A DNA stretch of 64,000 bases from Bog-756 sp963778165 (GTDB taxonomy: Bacteria > Actinomycetota > Acidimicrobiia > Acidimicrobiales > RAAP-2), in NCBI GenBank assembly GCA_963778165.1, contig CAVZTE010000001.1:62001-126000 (forward strand). The letters run 5' to 3'. Shown here piece by piece: positions 54,054 through 64,000 of this stretch. Under the pieces are notes generated by a model. That model saw nothing but the letters and a program-made list of their open reading frames with translations. It made no database searches and had not been told where the DNA came from. Both the position numbers and the translations under genes were made by a program. The stretch's first letter is position 1; each line of letters begins with the position of its first letter.

Positions 54054-55455
54054 TCAGCCGACCGAGCCCTCCATCTGCAGCTCGATCAACCTGCTCCACT
54101 CGACGGCGTACTCCATGGGCAGGGTGCGGGTGATCGGCTCGATGAAGCCGTTCACGATCATGCCCATGGCCTGGGTCTCGGAAAGGCCCCGGCTCATCAG
54201 GTAGAAGAGCTGGTCGTCGCCGACTTTGGAGACCGTGGCCTCGTGGCCGATCCGGGCGTCCCGCTCGGCCACCTCCATGTAGGGCTTGGTCTCCGAGACG
54301 GCGGTCTCGTCCAGCAGCAGGGCGTCGCAGCGCACGAAGCTCTTGGCGTGCTTGGCCCCCTCGTCCACATGGACCTTGCCCCGGTAGGTGGTGATGCCCG
54401 AGTCCTTGGAGATGGACTTGGACACGATGGTGGAGGTGGTCTCCGGGGCGCAGTGGTACATCTTGGCCCCGGCGTCCTGGTGCTGGCCGGCTCCGGCGTA
54501 GGCCACCGACAGCACCTCGCCCGAGGCCTTGGGGCCCATCAGGTAGACCGAGGGGTACTTCATGGTCAGGCGCGAGCCGATGTTGCCGTCGATCCACTCG
54601 ACGTGGGCCTCCGCCTCGGCCCGGGCCCGCTTGGTGACCAGGTTGTAGACGTTGTTGGACCAGTTCTGGATGGTGGTGTACGTGATCCGGGAGCCCTCCA
54701 GCGCCACCAGCTCGACCACCGCCGAGTGCAGGGAGTCGCTGGTGTACACCGGGCGCCGAGCAGCCCTCGATGTAGTGCACCTGGGCGCCGACGTCGGCGA
54801 TGATCAGGGTCCGCTCGAACTGGCCCATGTTCTCGGCGTTGATCCGGAAGTAGGCCTGGAGGGGCTGATCGACGATGACGTTCGGCGGGACGTAGATGAA
54901 CGAGCCACCGGACCACACCGCGGAGTTGAGGGCGGCGAACTTGTTGTCGTTGGGGGGGATGATCTTCCCGAAGTACTTGCGGACCAGGTCGGGGTACTCG
55001 CGGACCGCGGTGTCCATGTCGCAGAAGATGATGCCCAGGGCCTCGAGGTCCTCGCGGTTGCGGTGGAAGACCACCTCGGACTCGTACTGGGCGGTCACCC
55101 CGGCCAGGTACTTGCGCTCCGCCTCGGGGATGCCCAGCTTCTCGTAGGTGTTCTTGATGGCGTCGGGGAGGTCGTTCCAGTCCTCCACCTGCCCCGAGGT
55201 GGGCTTGATGTAGTAGTAGATGTCGTCGAAGTCCAGGTCGGGCATGTTGACGGCGAACCACTCGGCCATCTCGCGCTTCTCGAACCTCTGGAGCGCCCGG
55301 AGCCGGAAGTCCCGCATCCACTCGGGCTCCTTCTTCATCGCCGACATCTCGCGGACGATGGACTCGTTCAGGCCCTTCTTGGGCTTGAACACGTAGTCCT
55401 CTTCGTCGGACCACCCGAGCTTGTATTTTCCGAGGTCAAGGTCGGTCGTTGCCAT
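54054..55455 (-). CDS. sufB: Fe-S scaffold protein SufB, one-base frameshift
   Basis: About 466 codons, normal SufB length. Upstream segment (55455-~54755): M-A-T-T-D-L-D-L-G-K-Y-K-L-G-W through E-R-T-L-I-I-A-D-V-G-A-Q-V-H-Y-I-E-G-C-S-A-P. Downstream segment (~54749-54054): Y-T-S-D-S-L-H-S-A-V through M-K-Y-P-S-V-Y-L, T-Y-R-G-K-V-H-V, R-C-D-A-L-L-L-D-E and the final I-E-L-Q-M-E-G-S-V-G. Removing one g from the ccgg at about 54750-54753 restores one frame. SufB is expected to be essential in an organism using only SUF, so a sequence error is most likely. ATG 55455 has aggaga seven nt upstream. Confidence 0.94.
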
Positions 55456-55486
55456 AGGTCTCCTGAGATGCCGTCCGGTCGGGCAG

Positions 55487-55512
55487 CTGATTTCTCCTAT
55501 ACAGATAGTAAC
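55487..55512 (-). promoter_or_regulatory. candidate Fe-S regulator site/promoter upstream of sufB
   Basis: Minus strand reads gttactatctgtataggagaaatcag, with inverted repeat ctat-n4-atag (55497-55508). tactat could be the -10. The end ta-gga-gaaatca resembles the tagggg-aaaatca of the sufC1 upstream site. 32 bp upstream of ATG 55455. Confidence 0.4.
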
Positions 55513-55600
55513 AACCCAGGGCGCCGAGCACGACGGAGGGCGGCTACGGCCGCCGGAGGGCGTGCATTCCGGGTCGCAGAGGACGTGCCATCCTGGTCAG

Positions 55601-57945
55601 ATGGCTCCCGGCCCCCGAACTGACCGCACCCGGACCGACCTGGTTCCGCCCGAGGCCGAACGCCGTCCGGTCCGGCTCGAGGCCCACGGGGACGTCCGGG
55701 TCGACGACTGGTTCTGGCTGCGGGACAAGGACGATCCGGCCGTCATCGACCATCTCAAGGCCGAGAACGCCTACACCGAGGCCGAGATGGCCGGGACCGA
55801 CGATCTCCAGGCCGAACTGTTCGCCGAGATGGTGGCCCGCATCGAGGAGACCGACCTGTCGGTGCCGGTCCGCAAGGGCCCCTGGCTGTACTACAGCCGG
55901 ACGGTGGAGGGCAGCAGCTACGCCATCCACTGCCGGAGGCCGGCCGGCCCAGGCGGCCGGGCGGAGCCGGCCCCGGGCTCCGTGGGCTCCGGGGAGACCG
56001 GGCCGTCCCGGCCGTCCGGGCCGCCGGCGGACGAGCAGGTCATCCTGGACGAGAACCAGCAGGCCGAGGGGCACGAGTACTTCGCCGTCGGGGCCCTCTC
56101 GGTCAGCCCCGACCACGGGTGGCTGGCGTACTCCACCGACACCACCGGCGGGGAGCGCTTCACCATGCGCTTCACCGAGCTGGCCACCGGGGCCGTGTCG
56201 CCGGAGTCACTGACCGACACCTCCTACGGGGTGGCCTGGGCCAACGACAACGCCACGGTGTTCTACGTGCGGGTCGACGAGGCCATGCGCCCCCACCAGC
56301 TGTGGCGGCACCGGGTAGGCGAGCGACCCCGCCGGGGACGTCCTGGTCTACGAGGAGCCCGACGACCACTTCTACCTCGGGGTGGGCCGGACCAAGGACG
56401 AGCAGTTCGTGCTGATGAGCCTGGACTCCAAGGTGACCTCCGAGGTCCGGGCACTGCGCGCCGACGACCCACTCGGCGAGTTCACGGTCATCGAGCCCCG
56501 GCGCCAGGGCATCGAGTACAGCGTGGACCACGACCGGGGCCGACCCCGGCCAGGGGCGGGCGAGCCGGTTCCTCATCGTCACCAACGACGGGGCCGAGGA
56601 CTTCCGGCTGATGGAGGCGCCCGAGGACGTCGCCCGGACCGGGGCCACTGGACCGAGGTGATACCCGGCCGGCCGGGAGTCCGGCTGGACAACGTCGACC
56701 CGTTCGTCGGGCACCTGGTGGTCTACGAGCGGGAGGGGGGCGAGACCCGGATCCGGGTGATCGACGCCGCCACCGGTGGCGTCCATGCCGGTCGCGCCAG
56801 ACCGAGTCGCCCTCCACGGTGTGGGGCGGCGCCAACCCCGAGTACGAGTCGGGCACGCCTCCGATACGAGTACACCTCCCTGGTCACACCCCGGTCGGTG
56901 TACGACCTGGACCTGGGCACCGGGGAGGCCGACCTGCTCAAGCGGCAGCCGGTCCTCGGTGACTTCGACCCGGCCCGCTACCGGACCGAGCGCCTGTGGG
57001 CCGTGGCCGACGACGGCACCGAGGTCCCGATCTCGCTGGTCTACCGGCCCGACCTGGTCCAGCCCCCCGAGCCCGGGGCCGCTCCGACGGCGGCCGGCGC
57101 GACGGTGGCGGCGGCGGTGGCGAACTGCCGGTGGGCGCTCCGTGCCTCCTCTACGGCTACGGGTCGTACGAGGCGTCGATGGATCCGATGTTCTCGTCGC
57201 TGCGCCTCAGCCTCCTCGATCGCGGGCTTCATCTTCGCCATCGCCCACGTCCGGGGGGGTGGCGAGATGGGCCGCACCTGGTACGAGCAGGGCAAGCTGG
57301 CGGCCAAGCCCAACACCTTCACCGACTTCGTGGCCTGCGCCCGGACCCTGGTGGCGGAAGGGCTGGACCACGCCGGACCGGCTGGTGGCCCGCGGAGGCA
57401 GTGCCGGGGGGCTGCTGATGGGGGCGGTGGCCAACCTGGCCCCCGACCTGTTCCGGGCCATGGTGGCCGAGGTCCCCTTCGTCGACTGCCTGACCACCAT
57501 CCTGGACGAGACCCTGCCCCTCACCGTGCTCGAGTGGGAGGAGTGGGGCAACCCGGTCGAGGACCCGGAGATCTACCAGGTCATGAAGTCGTACTCGCCC
57601 TACGACAACGTCCGCTCCGTGGACGCCGAGGGCCGTCCGGTCCGGTACCCGGACATCCTGGCCACCGCCGGCCTTTCCGATCCCCGGGTCGGGTTCTGGG
57701 AGCCGGCCAAGTGGGTGGCCAAGCTGCGGGCCGCCAACCCGGACAACCGGGTGCTGCTCAAGACGGAGCTCGGGGCCGGCCACGGGGGCCCGTCGGGCCG
57801 CTACGACGCCTGGAAGGACGAGGCCTTCGTCTACTCCTTCATCCTCGACGCCCTGGGCCTGGCCGGAGAGCTGCCGGACCAGTGGACGCGGGATCGGCTC
57901 GCGGGATCCGGCTCGCGGGATCGGCCGGCCGACGGCCGGTCGTGC
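55601..57945 (+). CDS. ptrB: oligopeptidase B (S9A), about eight frameshifts
   Basis: Serine oligopeptidase cutting after basic residues in small peptides. The N-terminal propeller begins P-V-R-L-E-A-H-G-D-V-R-V-D-D-W-F-W-L-R. The catalytic domain has C-L-L-Y-G-Y-G-S-Y-E-A-S-M-D-P, H-V-R-G-G-G-E-M-G, nucleophile G-G-S-A-G-G, and histidine G-A-G-H-G-G. The conserved chain hops frames near 56320, 56540-56565, 56640, 56790, 56860, 57115, 57225 and 57370, each by one base, with every segment well conserved. That pattern looks like uncorrected indels rather than decay. ATG 55601. The 3' end is unresolved: no stop is reached in the last frame before the convergent neighbour. Confidence 0.85.
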
Positions 57946-57965
57946 GGCCGGGTCGGACCCGGCGG

Positions 57966-59033
57966 TCAGCCCACCGGTGCGGTGGTGGAGGTGGAGGTGA
58001 CCACCGTGGTGGAGGTGACCGGCGTGGTCGTAGTCGGTGACCGGCACCGAGCCCGCCGCGGTCGGCTGGAACGTGGCGATGAACGGGGTGTGCACCGGGT
58101 TGGGGAAGACCACGGGGACGTTGTCCAGAGCCAGCTTGCCCGAGGGTGCGCCCAGCTGCACCGTGACCGTCCCGGACCCGGGAACCGCTTGGGACCCGCC
58201 GGCCTGGAGCGTTCCGGTCCACAGGGTGGTGCCGGTCGACGCCGAGGTGACCAACACCCAGCAGGGCGACGAGGTTGCCGTGATGGTCAAGGTGTAGGAC
58301 CCGCTGGTGGGACGGGGTAGGTCGCCGTGGTGCCGGTCGACGAAGAGGAGATGGCCACCACCTGGGTGGGCGCAGTGGTCGGCGTGGTGGTCGACGTCTG
58401 GTGGTGCTTCTTGGTCTTGCTCCCACTGTTGGAGCCCCCGCTGTGGGAACCCCCGGACCCGGAGCGCGACGGTCGAGGCGGTGATCGACACGGACGAGGT
58501 CCCGCCGGTGTGACCGCTGGGCTTGTTGTGCGGCTCCCGAGGGCCGCCAGCGCCCCGAAGAGGACCACCACCACGGCCACCACCATCACCGCGGTGGCCC
58601 GTCGGGGCCGGCGGTTCATCGACTCGAGGGCATGCCGCTGGGCCCGGTCGACCCGGTGCACGGGCGCCCCGGGGGCCCGGGGGCTCCGGGAGTGAGCCCG
58701 TCGCCTCGCAGGCGGTCCTGGGGCGGGCATCGTCGAAGACGATCGGCTCCGAGGGGTCGGGGAATTCGCCGTTGCCCCGGACCGGCACCGGAGGGACGGT
58801 TCGTCCGGGTCCCTCCGCCTGCGCTCGACCGGCCCCGACTCAGGCCGCCATCCGCCGGGACGGCGGTCCCGGCCGTGGGTCGCCCGGTGCGTTCGGCCAT
58901 GTGCTCGATGGTGCCCAGGGCCGAGTGGTATCTCGCCACCGAGTTCAGGTCGCTGCCCCGGGGACGTCGAACCACCAGGGTCGCCACAAGCCACGACGAC
59001 CACCACCACCGCCACGATCAGGACGATCCACAT
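57966..59033 (-). CDS. membrane protein with DUF4115-like C-terminal domain, frameshifted
   Basis: About 356 codons, reconstructed across at least four frame changes (near 58320, 58460, 58545 and 58690, more near 58900). ATG 59033 opens on a transmembrane helix (M-W-I-V-L-I-V), followed by R-R-P-R-G-S-D-L-N-S-V-A-R-Y-H-S-A-L-G-T-I-E-H. In the middle, V-H-R-V-D-R-A-Q-R-x-A-L-E-S-M-N-R-R-P-R-R precedes a second helix. A Ser/Thr/Gly linker leads to a beta domain with C-W-V-L-V-T and L-D-N-V-P-V-V-F-P-N, resembling the DUF4115 domain of RodZ C-termini. TGA at 57966 follows a Thr-rich tail. RodZ-like cell-shape or envelope function is possible but unproven. Confidence 0.65.
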
Positions 59034-59134
59034 CAGGACTATTCAACCCGAAGCGCCCGGCCGATCGGGGATCGAGTCGGCGGGCGACCACGGATGGTGG
59101 TCGGGACCGGGGCCGGCCCGGCCGGTGGCAGGCC

Positions 59135-59913
59135 TCAGATGGCGGTGACCGAGGTCAATCCGCCGTCGACGGTGAAGGCGGCCCCGGTGATGAACGACGC
59201 CTCGTCGGAGAGCAGGAACCGGATGGGCCGGGCGATCTCGTCGGGAGTGGCGAGCCGCTGGAGGGGGGTCCGCTCCTCCAGCTGCTGACGGAGGCCGGGC
59301 AGCTCCAGGGCCGGAGCCAGCATGGGGGTCTCGACGGCGCCCGGGCACACTGCGTTCACCCGGAATCCCTCCGAGGCGTAGTACTGGGCGATGGACCGCA
59401 TGACGCCCAGGACCCCGCCCTTGGAGGCGCAGTAGGCGGTCAGGATGGCGTTGCCGAACAGCCCTTCGATGGAGGAGATGAGGACGGACGCCGAGCCGGG
59501 CCCGGCGGCACGGAACGGCTCGAGGAGCATCCTGCGAGATCATCACCCGCCGCGCAGGTTCACGTTGAGGGTGTTGTCCCACACCTCGTCGTCGATGGTG
59601 TCCACTCCCGCCGGCCCGGACACCCCGGCGGCGTGGACGAATCCACCCAGGCTCCCGAGCACCCGGGCGGTCACCGGCACCGCCGCCTCCACCGCGGCCG
59701 TGTCGGCCACGTCGACCACCGACCAGTGGGCGGTCACCCCGAGGGCCTGGCACTCGAGGCGGTGTCCTCGGCACCGTCGGCGTCGACGTCCCAGACCGCC
59801 ACCGGTCGACCCACCTCGGCCAGGGCCAGAGCGGTCTCCCGGCCGATGCCCGAGGCCCCTCCGGTGACCAGCACCCCGGTGCCGGGCGAGCCCAGCCGGT
59901 CGAGCTCCGCCAC
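59135..59913 (-). CDS. SDR family oxidoreductase, frameshifted
   Basis: About 259 codons. GTG 59913 begins V-A-E-L-D-R-L, then V-L-V-T-G-G-A-S-G-I-G-R-E-T (cofactor motif). Two frame changes follow, near 59770 and 59530. The middle has V-V-D-V-A-D-T-A-A-V-E-A-A and G-F-V-H-A-A-G-V-S-G. The C-terminal segment carries the catalytic Y-C-A-S-K-G-G and the end V-D-G-G-L-T-S-V. A classical SDR of the FabG/dihydrodiol type; substrate unknown. It lies just downstream of the RmlC-like gene on the same strand. Confidence 0.8.
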
Positions 59914-59925
59914 GCCGTTCAGGTC

Positions 59926-60469
59926 CTAGCCCGGCCCGGGGCTGCAGACCGGGCTCGATCTCGGAGCGGAGCGGGTTCGACTGGTCCCTCGCCGAGAGGA
60001 TGGGGTCGGTCAGGCCCCAGTCGGCGTTGACGGCCGGGTCGTTCCACGCCACCCCGAGCTCGTCGTTCGGGGTTGTAGTAGTTGTCCACCAGGTACCAGA
60101 GGGTGAGATCGGTCAGGGAGGCGAATCCGTGGGCCACCCCTGGCGGGATGAACAGGCCGCGGTCGTGATCCCCGTCGAGGTCGATGGAGAGGGTGGCCCC
60201 GTCGGTCGGGGATCCGGTGCGGAGGTCGTGCAGGACCACCCGGGCCATGCCCCGCAGGACGTACCAGTAGTCCGACTGGTGCAGGTGGTAGTGCAGGCCG
60301 ACCAGCGCGCCGGCCTCCTTCTCGGACCGGTTGCCCTGGACCATCTCCCGGCCCAGCGGGAACCAGCTCCGACGGTAGGTCTCCACGAACCGCCCCGATC
60401 GTCACCGTGGGCGTTGGGCTCCACCACGATGACGTCGGCGATCACATCGGACTCGTTGACATCGGGCAC
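59926..60469 (-). CDS. rmlC: dTDP-4-dehydrorhamnose 3,5-epimerase family protein, frameshifted
   Basis: About 181 codons of RmlC-like cupin. It starts at GTG 60469 with V-I-V-V-E-P-N-A-H-G-D-D-R-G, shifts frame near 60385 to T-Y-R-R-S-W-F-P-L-G-R-E-M-V-Q-G-N, and contains the cupin core G-L-H-Y-H-L-H-Q-S-D-Y-W-Y-V-L-R-G and H-G-F-A-S-L-T-D-L-T-L-W-Y-L-V-D. It shifts again near 60070 to reach D-P-I-L-S-A-R-D-Q. The second-position Gln of classical RmlC is a His here, so sugar specificity may differ. Probable TAG at 59926-59928. Four bp after the flavin reductase region, in one apparent operon. Confidence 0.82.
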
Positions 60470-60472
60470 GGG

Positions 60473-60975
60473 CTATCTCTCATCCTCCTCGGTATTCTTG
60501 GCGCCGGGCAACAGTAGCGAAGTTGCTCTCGGTAGTACAGGAGCGGCGACCCCTCGGCCGACCCCAGGTCGAGCACCTTCCCGATGATCAATTCGTGGTC
60601 GCCGGCGTCGTGGACCAACTCCACGTGGCAGTCCACCCAGGCCAGGCTGCCCTCGATCATCGGGGCTCCGGTGACCGGGGCCGGGCGCCAGGCTACGCCC
60701 ACGAACTTGTCCCCTCCCGACACGGCGAAGTTCCGGCCCAGGTCCTCCTGCTCCTCGCTAGCACGTTCACGCAGAAGCCCCGGCCTGGGCGATACGGGGC
60801 CAGCTGGTGGAGGTGCGGGCCGGGGCCACGGCCACGAACGGGGGCTCGGCGGAGAGGGAGATGAAGCTCTGGCAGGTGAAGCCGACCGGGTCGTCGCCTC
60901 CATGCCCGACACGACGGTGACGCCGCTGGCGAACCGGCTCATGACGTCCTTGAACTCCGCGGTGTCGAAGGCCAC
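60473..60975 (-). CDS. flavin reductase domain protein, frameshifted
   Basis: About 167 codons. GTG 60975 starts V-A-F-D-T-A-E-F-K-D-V-M-S-R-F-A-S-G-V-T-V-V, the classic opening of FMN-binding flavin reductases. It switches frame near 60895 to G-F-T-C-Q-S-F-I-S-L-S-A-E-P-P, and again near 60780 to reach E-E-Q-E-D-L-G-R-N-F-A, then I-E-G-S-L-A-W-V-D-C and L-L-Y-Y-R. It would reduce free FMN/FAD for a partner monooxygenase or act alone. The exact stop is uncertain (60473 or 60480). The MBL hydrolase stop is two bases upstream of its start. Confidence 0.8.
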
Positions 60976-60977
60976 GG

Positions 60978-61888
60978 TCAGGCAGTACCCGGATCTGCTG
61001 TGCCCGGATTGATTGTCCGCTGTGCCCGGATCTGCCCTGCCCAGGTCCACCGTCTGCCCCTCGGCTGCCGCTCCGACCTCGGCCAAGCCGGCCTTGGCGG
61101 CCAGATGGCGGGCGTTGGCCAGCATCCGGTCGACCTGGTCGTCGGAGTGGGCCGGATCGTGGTGGAACAACATGAGGCGCCGGGCCCCCGACTCCACGGC
61201 CACCCGCACGGCGTAGCTGTCGGTGGAGTGGCCCCAGTCGGACATGGTGGCGAACTCCTCGTCGGTGTACTGGGCGTCGTGCAGGACCAGGTCGGCTCCT
61301 TCGCACAGCTCGTAGACGTTCTTCTCCACGGTGCGGCGGTCCAGGGGGGCCTGGTGGTCGGAGACGTAGGCCACCGAGCGACCCTGCGCCTCGATCCGGA
61401 AGCCCAGGGTGTGGCCGATGTGGGGGATGGCCCGGGCCTTGACCTGGATGCCGCCCACGGCGAAGTCGGTCGGGCCTTCCAGGTCATGGCACCGAAGTTC
61501 CCCCCGGAAGTCGGCCATGGAGATGGGGAAGAAAGGAGGCGCGGACCATGCCGGAGAGGACGTCGTGGAACGGGCCGCTCTGCTGGGCGGGGCCGTAGAC
61601 GTCGAGGGCCGCGCCGGGGTCGCGCATGGGAGCGAAGAACGGCAGTCCCAGGACGTGGTCGTAGTGCAGGTGGGTGAGGAGGACCGTCGCCTCCAGTGGG
61701 ACGCCCGCAGCCCGGAGCGGGGCGTGCAGCTGGTTGCCCAGGGCGCGGAGGCCAGTCCCCAGATCGAGGATCAGGGGATGCTCGCCTTCCACCTCCACCA
61801 GGACGCAGGACGTGTTGCCCCCGTAACGGCAGTACTGGTCGGACGAGCACGGGCACGAGCCCCGGACTCCGAAGAAGGTGACTCTCAC
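60978..61888 (-). CDS. MBL-fold hydrolase, frameshifted
   Basis: About 303 codons. ATG 61888 starts M-R-V-T-F-F-G-V-R-G-S-C-P, followed by G-G-N-T-S-C-V-L-V-E and the metal signature T-H-L-H-Y-D-H. A frame change near 61540 leads to M-A-D-F-R-G-E-L-R, then G-H-T-L-G-F-R-I and V-S-D-H-Q-A-P, and the late H-H-D-P histidine. A second change near 61010 reaches a stop at 60978. The G-V-R-G-S-C/T-P opening and H-x-H-x-D-H are typical of the ElaC/cAMP-phosphodiesterase-like group. Substrate unknown. Confidence 0.82.
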
Positions 61889-61942
61889 CGAAGCTGCAGG
61901 CTAGTCGGGCGGAAAGAGGGGGTCAGGACTACCCTGCCGGAC

Positions 61943-62001
61943 ATGGAGCCGAGCATGGAGCCGAGCATGGAGCCGAGCATGGAGCCGAGCATGGAGCGAG
62001 C
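61943..62001. repeat. 12-bp tandem array at the hydrolase start
   Basis: atggagccgagc at 61943, 61955, 61967 and 61979 (identical), then an 11-bp copy at 61991 lacking one c. It encodes repeated Met-Glu-Pro-Ser. The short fifth copy is what throws the following hydrolase out of frame. Confidence 0.92.
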
Positions 62002-62920
62002 ACCGACCAGGGCATGGAGCCGAACATGAACCCGGGCATCGACCAGGGACAGGTCAGCGTCAACGGCATCGACTTCGCCTACCTGAGCGACGGGCCCCGT
62101 GACGGGCCCTTGGCCCTGTGCCTGCACGGATTCCCCGACACCGCCCATACCTGGCGGCATCTGCTGCCCCGGCTGGCCGAGGCCGGCTACCACGCCGTGG
62201 CCCCGTTCATGCGCGGCTACGCCCCGAGCGGCACGGCGGCGAACGGCCGCTACGACACCGGCACGCTGGCTCTCGACGCCTGCGGGCTGCACCAGGCCCT
62301 GGGCGGGTCCGACGATGCCGTGCTCATCGGCCACGACTGGGGGTCCTTCGCCACCTACGGGGCGGCGGCCTACCAGCCCGAGCGGTGGCGCCGGCTGGTG
62401 ACGTCGGCGGTGGCACCCCAGGGGGCCATGGCCGACGGGTTCTTCACCTTCGACCAGCTGCGGCGGAGCTGGTACGTGTTCTTCTTCCAGACCCCGTTGG
62501 CCGACTACGCCGTGGGCCTGGACGACTACACCTTCATCGAGCGCCTGTGGGCCGACTGGTCCCCCGGCTACGAGGCCTCGTGGGACACCGCCCAGGTCAA
62601 GGCAGCCCTGGCCGCCCCGGACAACCTGGCCGCGGCCATCGGCTACTACCGGGCCATGTTCGCCGGGCCCCCCGACGACCAGGACGCCGCCGACGCCCAG
62701 GCCGCGGCGGGCACCGTGGCCCCCCAACCCACCCTCTACCTGCACGGTGCCGACGACGGCTGCATGGGCATCGACACCATCGGCCCGGTGACCCGAGTTC
62801 CTGGCCCCGGGCTCCGAGATGGCGGTGATCGAGGGCGCCGGGCACTTCTTGCACCTGGAGCGGCCCGGACGAGGTCAACGACCGGATCATCGGGTTCATC
62901 ACCGGTGGCCGGTCTACGGC
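61943..62920 (+). CDS. alpha/beta hydrolase with Asp nucleophile, frameshifted
   Basis: About 320 codons. The body (62014 on) has H-G-F-P-D-T-A-H-T-W, the nucleophile elbow G-H-D-W-G-S with Asp in the nucleophile position, and a lid with Y-D-T-G-T-L-A-L-D. Asp in that position is used by epoxide hydrolases and haloalkane dehalogenases. After frame changes near 62795 and 62868 it ends with G-A-G-H-F-L-H-L-E-R-P, giving the catalytic His. The start is one of several ATGs in the 12-bp array; the 11-bp copy breaks the frame. The 3' end is unresolved. Confidence 0.82.
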
Positions 62921-62948
62921 GGCCCTTGGCCACGGCCGGGCCTGCCGG

Positions 62949-63888
62949 TCACGGCAGGCGGAGCCGACCGGACTGGTCCCAGACGGCCAGCCCTTCGGCC
63001 ACCAGGTCGGCCGCCACCCGGCGGGCCCGCTGTGGGTCGTCGGGCCACCCTGCCGCGGCCGCAATCTGCTCCGGGCGGACCTCGCCGCGCCGCAACCGGT
63101 CGACCAGCCGGCCCCGGCCCTGGCGGTCGGAGCCGGCGAAGGTGCTCTGGGGGGCCGAGACCGCGGCCGAGCCCGAGCGGGATCGGGCATCGGCCGGCCC
63201 CGGGCGGCCCATCGGCACCGTCGCCGCACCGGGCAGCTCGTTACACCGGGGTGTGCCGGAGCGGCAGATCGAGGCCCCGAGGTCCAAGAGGGCCTGGCCG
63301 AACTCCCATCCCCCACCGGGAGGCACCATGGCGTCCACCAGGAGCTGAGCCTCGGTCAACCGGATCGGCCGGCCGGCCACCGCCCGGGACAGGACCCGGC
63401 CGGCGTTGGTGTCCACCACGCCGACGTCGGCCTCGAAGGCGAAGGCCAGGACGGCCCTGGCGGTGTAGCTGCCCACTCCGGGCAGGTCCATCAGGGCGGC
63501 GAGGTCGTTCGGGACGCGGCCGCCGTGCTCGGCCACCAGCACCGCCGCCGTGCGCTGCAGGTTGACGGCCCGTCGGTTGTAGCCCATGCCCTCCCAGGCC
63601 CGCACCACGTCGGCCCGGGAGGCTGCGGCACAGGCCGCCGGGTGTGGGGAACCGGTCGAGGAATCGGCCGTAGGCCGGGACCACCCGGGACAGTTGGGTC
63701 TGCTGGGCCATGACCTCACTGACCAGCACGGCCCACGGGTCACGGGTGGAGCGCCACGGCAGGTCCGGGCGTCTCGAGCCGTTTCCTTCCGCCGTCCCCC
63801 ACGTGCGGATGGCCCGGCCCATGGCCCGGACCTGGCTCGGGTCACGGTCGGGCTTGGTCGGCGTTCGGCTCGCGGTCGTGGCCATCAC
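62949..63888 (-). CDS. mutY: A/G-specific adenine glycosylase MutY, frameshifted
   Basis: About 313 codons, removing adenine opposite 8-oxoguanine. The N-terminal segment (63888-~63655) includes L-P-W-R and the catalytic Glu in V-S-E-V-M-A-Q-Q-T-Q. After a shift near 63645 come the hairpin D-L-P-G-V-G-S-Y-T-A-R-A and the catalytic Asp in V-V-D-T-N-A-G-R-V. The [4Fe-4S] loop is split: first two Cys in C-R-S-G-T-P-R-C-N-E, then one base out of frame near 63235 C-P-V-R-R-R-C, restoring C-x6-C-x2-C-x5-C. The end is a short winged-helix-like domain rather than a MutT-like one, as in other actinobacteria. Confidence 0.87.
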
Positions 63889-63934
63889 CGAAACACGCCA
63901 GCCGGTGAAGTCCGGCCGTGGTCGGCCACCGGGG

Positions 63935-64000
63935 TCAGTCCCAGACGTCGTCCCCGTAGGGACGCAGGCGCGGCGGGGCGGCGGCCCGCTTCCACACCAT
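63935..64000 (-). CDS. C-terminal fragment of a gene cut by the window edge
   Basis: Last 21 codons of a minus-strand gene, ending ...R-L-R-P-Y-G-D-D-V-W-D then TGA at 63935-63937. The frame is open to the edge. Basic then acidic, too short to identify. It lies 46 bp upstream of mutY on the same strand. Confidence 0.5.
   Translation of the reverse strand: MVWKRAAAPPRLRPYGDDVWD

Overview
High-GC (about 70%) bacterial chromosome. Gene content points to an Actinomycetota genome, most likely class Acidimicrobiia: a DUF222/HNH endonuclease, homodimeric AceE-type pyruvate dehydrogenase, a rhodanese/ThiF fusion, a SUF-only Fe-S system, PduO-type cobalamin adenosyltransferase, coenzyme-A-linked crotonases and acyl-CoA dehydrogenase, and many GTG/TTG starts. 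The class assignment is inference from family recognition, not a computed phylogeny. No rRNA, tRNA, CRISPR array, prophage or insertion sequence was recognised.

Layout. 0-8.5 kb: GNAT end, methylmalonyl-CoA mutase catalytic subunit, rhodanese-ThiF protein, nitroreductase, a lower-GC membrane-anchored protein, a frameshifted HNH endonuclease and an uncharacterised protein. 8.5-16 kb: gpsA, pepA, cobalamin adenosyltransferase and metH; with the mutase these form a B12-dependent set. 16-25.4 kb: small membrane, acetyltransferase, crotonase, hydrolase, NYN/PIN-like, DinB, inositol-phosphatase, NTF2-like and SDR genes. 25.4-31.5 kb: a minus-strand run lpd - E2 acyltransferase - lipB/lipA fusion - M24 peptidase - SDR. 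31.7-33.6 kb: ABC-2 exporter. 33.7-42.6 kb: SDR, rnhA, aceE, def, VOC protein, secreted hydrolase, HhH-GPD protein, thiE. 42.7-47 kb: acyl-CoA dehydrogenase with two palindromes upstream, MBL hydrolase, glycogen-debranching-type glucosidase. 47-55.5 kb: a rearranged SUF locus, sufC1-sufS-sufU on plus facing sufC2-Rieske-sufD on minus, then a crotonase, a Cys-rich protein and sufB. 55.6-64 kb: oligopeptidase B, a DUF4115-like membrane protein, SDR, RmlC-like epimerase, flavin reductase, MBL hydrolase, alpha/beta hydrolase and mutY, nearly all with several frameshifts.

How the genes work together. AceE (E1), E2, Lpd (E3) and LipB-LipA would together make and lipoylate a complete pyruvate dehydrogenase complex. 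The SUF genes would supply Fe-S clusters for LipA, the Rieske protein and MutY. The mutase, adenosyltransferase and MetH share cobalamin.

Two features cut across the window. First, almost every longer spacer carries a short tandem array (units 9-28 bp), each with its own sequence. Second, single-base indels interrupt conserved proteins at many points, sparsely before 55 kb and densely from 56 to 63.7 kb. Because the protein on both sides of each break stays conserved, residual sequencing or assembly error is more likely than mass pseudogenisation.
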